Assembly (NCBI GenBank): GCA_910585415.1
Contig: CAJUDT010000088.1
Coordinates: 1 to 9,316, forward strand
Direction: 5' to 3'
Length of the DNA stretch: 9,316 nt
Source: an uncultured Flavonifractor sp.
GTDB taxonomy: Bacteria > Bacillota > Clostridia > Oscillospirales > Oscillospiraceae
Positions within the stretch are counted from its first letter, which is position 1, and the number at the start of each line of letters is the position of its first letter. The notes below the pieces were generated by a model. It did not search any database and had not been told where the DNA came from. It saw only the letters and a program-made list of their open reading frames with translations. Of the stretch, positions 6,833 through 9,316 are shown piece by piece. The translations under genes and the position numbers were made by a program.

Positions 6833-7549
6833 ATGTCCCTTGGGGAAAATATCGCGGCGGTGCGGGCGCGTATCAACGAGGCCGCCCGGCGGGCCGGACG
6901 GGACCCGGCGGAGATTACCCTGGTGGCCGCGACCAAGGTGCAGACCTCCCAGACCATCCGGGAGGCCATTGCCGCAGGCATTACCGTCTGCGGGGAAAAC
7001 CGGGTGCAGGAGATGAGCGCCCATCTGGAGGACGACGCTTACGCGGGGGCGCGGCTCCACTTTATCGGACACCTCCAGACCAATAAGGTCCGGCAGGTGG
7101 TGGGCCGGGTGGACCTGCTGGAGTCGGTGAGCTCGGAAAAGCTCCTGCGGGCGGTGGACGCCCAGGCGGGCAGGCTGGAGCTGGTTCAGGATATCCTTTT
7201 GGAGGTCAACATTGGCGGCGAGGAGAGCAAAAGCGGCATTACCCCTCAGGAAGTTCCAGAGCTGGTAAAAACCTGCCAGGAGCTGGCGCATGTGCGTTTG
7301 CGGGGACTGATGGCCATACCCCCCGCGGCGGCGGAGCCGGGGGAAAACCGAAAGTTTTTTGCGGAAATGTACCAGCTTTATGTTGACATAAGGGACAATT
7401 TAGCGGATAATGGAACAGTGATAGACTGCCTTTCCATGGGTATGAGCGGCGACTTTGAGGACGCCATCGCGGAAGGGGCCACCCTGGTGCGGGTGGGTAC
7501 TGCGTTGTTCGGACCCCGGCCTCCCCTGCACAGGGGCGGGACGGTTTAA
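6833..7549 (+). CDS. ylmE: YggS/YlmE family PLP homeostasis protein
   Basis: This cytoplasmic protein belongs to the YggS/YlmE/PROSC family. These bind pyridoxal 5'-phosphate and keep its free level in balance; no enzymatic reaction is established. At 238 residues it has normal length for a single alanine-racemase-type TIM barrel. The PLP lysine is K35 in VAATKVQ. Other family motifs are GENRVQEM, HFIGHLQTNK, the VNIGGEESKSG loop, and the phosphate-binding SMGMSGDFEDAI and RVGTALFG segments near the end. GGAGG (6821-6825) lies 7 nt before the ATG. It sits between the adaptor protein and sepF with short gaps (23 and 29 bp), the same association with division genes seen in Bacillus and actinobacteria. 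The symbol follows B. subtilis; yggS is the E. coli name. Confidence 0.95.
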   Translation: MSLGENIAAVRARINEAARRAGRDPAEITLVAATKVQTSQTIREAIAAGITVCGENRVQEMSAHLEDDAYAGARLHFIGHLQTNKVRQVVGRVDLLESVSSEKLLRAVDAQAGRLELVQDILLEVNIGGEESKSGITPQEVPELVKTCQELAHVRLRGLMAIPPAAAEPGENRKFFAEMYQLYVDIRDNLADNGTVIDCLSMGMSGDFEDAIAEGATLVRVGTALFGPRPPLHRGGTV

Positions 7550-7578
7550 GATGTAGAAAGAATTTCGGAGGATACAAT

Positions 7579-8106
7579 ATGGGATTTATGGACGAGCTCA
7601 GACGGTTGGCGCGGCCCTATGAGGACGAGGAAGTGGAAGAGTTCGACGACTTTGAGCCGGTTTACCGCAGTGAGCGCAGCGAGCGCGCCGAGCGGACCGA
7701 ACGCGCCGAGCGCCGTCCAGTCAAGGCCGCTGCCGCCGTGGGCGATACCGGTCCGATGTTCGCCAGCGACAGTGAGCGCAGTGAACGGAGCGAACGGCGG
7801 AGCAATAAAGTGGTCAACATTCACACTACCACACAGCTCCAGGTGGTGCTGGTGAAGCCGGAGCGCTTTGAGAACGCCTCGGAGATTGCGGACCACCTGC
7901 GGGAGAAGCGGACGGTGGTGCTCAATCTGGAGTCCACCAATAAGGATATTGCCCGGCGGCTGCTGGATTTTCTCTCCGGCGTGGCCTACGCCAACGAGGG
8001 GAAGATTAAGAAGGTGGCCATTTCCACTTACATTATTACGCCTTACAATGTGGACATACTGGGGGATTTGATCGACGAGCTGGAAAACAACGGGCTCTAT
8101 CTCTAA
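7579..8106 (+). CDS. sepF: Cell division protein SepF
   Basis: SepF tethers FtsZ filaments to the membrane at the division site. The first ~14 residues (MGFMDELRRLARPY) resemble the amphipathic membrane-binding helix of the family, followed by an acidic patch (EDEEVEEFDDFEPV). Residues 31-46 and 65-74 are Ser/Ala/Thr-Glu-Arg tripeptide repeats. The conserved core spans about 77-175: KVVNIH, a strand at 87-93, VVLNLE, then ARRLLDFLSG at 125-134 with the glycine that matters for self-assembly in B. subtilis SepF, and the ITPYNVDI segment. The total of 175 residues is slightly longer than the 152 of B. subtilis, the excess being in the linker. GGAGG (7567-7571) lies 7 nt before the ATG. It is followed by divIVA after 34 bp (37 bp to the start preferred here). 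In Bacillus ylmG and ylmH lie between the two; here they are missing. Confidence 0.95.
   Translation: MGFMDELRRLARPYEDEEVEEFDDFEPVYRSERSERAERTERAERRPVKAAAAVGDTGPMFASDSERSERSERRSNKVVNIHTTTQLQVVLVKPERFENASEIADHLREKRTVVLNLESTNKDIARRLLDFLSGVAYANEGKIKKVAISTYIITPYNVDILGDLIDELENNGLYL
7669..7716 (+). repeat. Ser/Ala/Thr-Glu-Arg repeat array in sepF, part 1
   Basis: Five tandem 9-bp units encode SER, SER, AER, TER and AER, followed by a further Arg (SepF residues 31-46). GAG/GAA plus CGC/CGG codons recur, so the repeat shows in DNA as well as protein. It lies in the linker between the membrane helix and the FtsZ-binding core. Confidence 0.75.
7771..7800 (+). repeat. Ser-Glu-Arg repeat array in sepF, part 2
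   Basis: Three tandem 9-bp units encode SER-SER-SER-free reading as SER, SER, SER followed by Arg (residues 65-74), separated from the first array by 18 residues. The spacer between the arrays is Ala/Gly-rich. Together the two arrays give a linker with alternating acid and base charges immediately before the conserved core. Confidence 0.7.
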
Positions 8107-8131
8107 GGGGCCGGAGGGCTGAGACAGAAAA

Positions 8132-8138
8132 AGGGGGG
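8132..8138 (+). promoter_or_regulatory. divIVA ribosome-binding site, favours second ATG
   Basis: AGGGGGG is a purine-rich Shine-Dalgarno variant lacking the central A. It ends 2 nt before the ATG at 8141 and 5 nt before the ATG at 8144. The wider gap is closer to normal, and starting at 8144 gives MLTPQEV, which lines up with MPLTPND of B. subtilis DivIVA. The choice changes only one residue. Confidence 0.55.
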
Positions 8139-8143
8139 ATATG

Positions 8144-8848
8144 ATGCTGACGCCACAGGAGGTTTCCGAGCACGCCTTTTCCAAGGCGTCCTTTGGCGGC
8201 TACAACATGGGTATGGTGGACGAGTTCCTGGACGTGCTGACCGCCGATTACACCACCCTGTATAAGGAAAATACCACCCTCAAGGCCAAAATGAAGGTGC
8301 TGGTGGAAAAGGTGGAGGAATACCGCTCCACTGAGGACGCCATGCGCCGGGCGCTGCTGGCGGCGCAGAAGATGGCAGATGATATGCTGGCCGAGGCGGA
8401 GGAGAAAAAGACGGCCCTGCTGCGGGACACGGAGAAGGCCGCGCGGGAGCGTATGGAGTATCTGCGCCAGGAGATTGCCAGCGAGGAGCTGCGTTTGCGC
8501 TCGGCGCAGGAGGCTACCATCAGCTTTGTGACCCAGGCGCGGGATTTGTGCAAGCGGGAGACGGAGTTTTTGAGCAATCTGGCGGGGATTTCCGCACCGG
8601 CTCCCCAGGAGGACCCGGTGAATACGGCTGCTCAGGACATCGAGGCCTCGGTGGAGAAGCTGGTTCAGGAGGAGCAGGCTCCTGTGGCCTCCGGGGCGGT
8701 GGAGACGGCCCCGGAGGGGGGGTTGTATGCCGAGCTTCAGGAGATGATCGCCAAGAGCGCGGAGGATGAAGTTGAGGAACCCACGGAGCCTACCCGCCGG
8801 ATTGACTTCGACCACCTGGAATTTGGGAAAGACTACGAAATTCGGTAA
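8144..8848 (+). CDS. divIVA: DivIVA-domain cell division/polarity protein
   Basis: DivIVA proteins are coiled-coil scaffolds that gather on negatively curved membrane at septa and poles and recruit partner proteins. The N-terminal domain is clear: LTPQEV, then FSKASFGGYNMGMVDEFLDVL, matching the B. subtilis segment TFTKSFRGYDEDEVNEFL. Long charged heptad-like helices follow from about residue 28 to 140. A low-complexity acidic linker runs to about 215, and the protein ends in a tail DFDHLEFGKDYEIR. The aromatic membrane-inserting Phe is kept (Phe17 from this start), but the next residue, Arg18 in B. subtilis, is Gly here. The length is 234 residues from ATG 8144, or 235 from the adjacent ATG 8141; 8144 is preferred for spacing. 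It is the last gene of the operon. Its usual downstream neighbour is ileS, which fits the T-box that follows. Confidence 0.93.
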   Translation: MLTPQEVSEHAFSKASFGGYNMGMVDEFLDVLTADYTTLYKENTTLKAKMKVLVEKVEEYRSTEDAMRRALLAAQKMADDMLAEAEEKKTALLRDTEKAARERMEYLRQEIASEELRLRSAQEATISFVTQARDLCKRETEFLSNLAGISAPAPQEDPVNTAAQDIEASVEKLVQEEQAPVASGAVETAPEGGLYAELQEMIAKSAEDEVEEPTEPTRRIDFDHLEFGKDYEIR

Positions 8849-8854
8849 AATGGG

Positions 8855-8883
8855 TTGACAGATTGGGCTTTTGCGGTTAAAAT
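8855..8883 (+). promoter_or_regulatory. Consensus sigma-A promoter for the T-box transcript
   Basis: TTGACA (8855-8860) is a perfect -35 box and TAAAAT (8878-8883) a five-of-six -10 box, spaced by 17 bp. It begins 6 bp after the divIVA stop codon. The start point should be near 8890, about 40-45 nt ahead of T-box stem I. This is the strongest-looking promoter in the window. Confidence 0.8.
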
Positions 8884-8921
8884 ACGCGCAGGCGCTTTGA
8901 AAGGCGTCTGCGCGTGATTTT
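8884..8921 (+). terminator. Hairpin, probable terminator of the divIVA operon
   Basis: ACGCGCAGGCGC (8884-8895) pairs with GCGTCTGCGCGT (8904-8915) in a 12-bp stem with one G-U pair and an 8-nt loop, followed by only four T (8918-8921). The stem is strong but the T run is short, so the efficiency is uncertain. RNA started at the promoter just upstream (about 8890) would lack about half of the left arm. The full hairpin therefore forms only in read-through RNA from divIVA. Confidence 0.5.
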
Positions 8922-8931
8922 CACAGGTTGA

Positions 8932-9185
8932 TACGCTAGGATGAGGAAGAGTACCCTTTTGGGTCCTGCACAGAGAGCCGCTGTTGGGTGAAAGGCGGAC
9001 AGGGACAGGAGGAGAAAATCACCTCGGAGCGGCTCCGCTGAGTGCTCCCGCAGGGGGCTTAGGCGGGGACGGGTGGCGCCGTTACCCGCCGTCGAGGGGT
9101 CCCGCCACATGGCGGGACAATAAGAGTGGTACCGCAGGGGGTTGCGCCTTTGTCTCTTGGAGACAAAGGCAGTTTTTATTTTTTT
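8932..9185 (+). ncRNA. T-box riboswitch leader, probably tRNA-Ile responsive
   Basis: The T-box motif AGAGTGGTACCGC (9123-9135) carries the TGGT that pairs with the uncharged tRNA end. Its last base T predicts discriminator A, as in tRNA-Ile. Stem I is visible: GCT (8935-8937) with AGC (9028-9030), GAGG (8943-8946) with CCTC (9022-9025), and TCCTG (8964-8968) with CAGGA (9006-9010). The distal CAGAGAGCC and GGTGAAAGG elements lie between. In the specifier loop GAAAATCACC, the codon would be ATC (9018-9020), isoleucine. An 8-bp stem III-like hairpin (9099-9118, loop ACAT) precedes the antiterminator. AAGAG (9122-9126) can pair with part of the terminator left arm. When tRNA-Ile is uncharged the antiterminator should form and transcription continue. 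The expected target is ileS, outside the window. Confidence 0.92.
9146..9185 (+). terminator. T-box intrinsic terminator
   Basis: GCCTTTGTCTC (9146-9156) pairs perfectly with GAGACAAAGGC (9160-9170) in an 11-bp stem with a 3-nt loop, followed by TTTTT, one A and seven T (9173-9185). Its left arm overlaps sequence able to pair with the T-box side, as expected for a tRNA-controlled terminator/antiterminator switch. Confidence 0.92.
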
Positions 9186-9240
9186 GCTGCTGTTTTGGGG
9201 TTGCTGGGGCTTTCGGGGGTGGTATTCGTTTCTCTTCTGC

Positions 9241-9296
9241 TTCTTCCACGTTACTCACTATGTTTCGTTACCTGGTCCCGCCTCCGGCGGGTTACT
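9241..9296 (-). repeat. Intergenic hairpin repeat, inverted copy
   Basis: Read on the minus strand this is the same element as at 1-54. Bases 9272-9296 are the exact reverse complement of 1-25, two mismatches follow, and then AACGAAAC matches 28-35. The tail (minus strand) reads AGTGAGTAACGTGGAAGAAG, close to the tails of both left-end copies. The GC core at 9277-9291 folds into the same 6-bp hairpin. It lies between the T-box terminator and whatever gene follows. The rest of 9186-9240 is T/G-rich with no recognisable feature. Confidence 0.75.
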
Positions 9297-9316
9297 TTCC
9301 AGCGATGGAAAGTAAC
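9291..9316. repeat. Perfect 11-bp inverted repeat at window end
   Basis: GTTACTTTCCA (9291-9301) and TGGAAAGTAAC (9306-9316) pair perfectly around GCGA, a GNRA-type tetraloop in RNA. It overlaps the end of the inverted intergenic repeat by 6 bp and probably belongs to it: the motif AGTAAC that closes the window also opens base 1, so copy 1 may have the same hairpin just outside the window. Confidence 0.75.

Noticed and set aside
9260..9316. ATG-initiated frame open to the right edge (MFRYLVPPPAGYFPAMESN)
   Set aside because: It consists entirely of the inverted repeat and its hairpin, has no ribosome-binding site, and does not resemble the start of isoleucyl-tRNA synthetase.

Overview
The window is a GC-rich stretch from a low-G+C-phylum relative (Firmicutes/Bacillota, class Clostridia). 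The best guess is an Oscillospiraceae/Ruminococcaceae-type gut anaerobe. The grounds are strong AAAGGAGG ribosome-binding sites, sigma-A-type promoters, a T-box leader, a Bacillus-type parS palindrome, and the gene order membrane-fusion protein - ylmE - sepF - divIVA. The genus cannot be fixed from the sequence alone. All seven genes are complete and lie on the + strand.

Bases 1-184 hold two imperfect direct copies of a short hairpin-bearing intergenic repeat and then the mutS ribosome-binding site. Bases 185-5058 are the mismatch-repair pair mutS and mutL. Their 77-bp gap holds a GC hairpin and a perfect 16-bp parS palindrome, the ParB/Spo0J chromosome-segregation site. mutL starts at TTG and encodes the endonuclease type of MutL. 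hfq (5163-5396) follows. The miaA gene that commonly sits between mutL and hfq is absent.

Bases 5397-5528 carry a good sigma-A promoter (TTGATT-17-TAAAAT). It leads into a tight four-gene group with gaps of 23, 29 and 34 bp: an HlyD-like membrane-anchored adaptor, ylmE/yggS (PLP homeostasis), sepF (FtsZ membrane anchor) and divIVA (pole/septum scaffold). This is a shortened form of the division cluster known from Bacillus, without ylmG or ylmH.

Bases 8849-9316 contain no gene. They hold a consensus promoter (TTGACA-17-TAAAAT), a hairpin overlapping its start point that may end the divIVA operon, and an almost complete T-box riboswitch. The riboswitch has a probable isoleucine specifier (ATC) and a strong terminator, as expected ahead of ileS. 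However, the 131 bp after the terminator hold an inverted copy of the repeat seen at the left end and a perfect 11-bp hairpin, not the start of ileS. Matching inverted repeats therefore bracket the whole locus.

Most of the window is conserved housekeeping. The items most worth a second look are the parS site between mutS and mutL, the bracketing repeat family (including its position between a T-box and its presumed gene), the Ser-Glu-Arg repeats in the SepF linker, the 21-bp repeats in the MutL linker, and the promoter/terminator overlap after divIVA. I saw no clear sign of a wholly new system.
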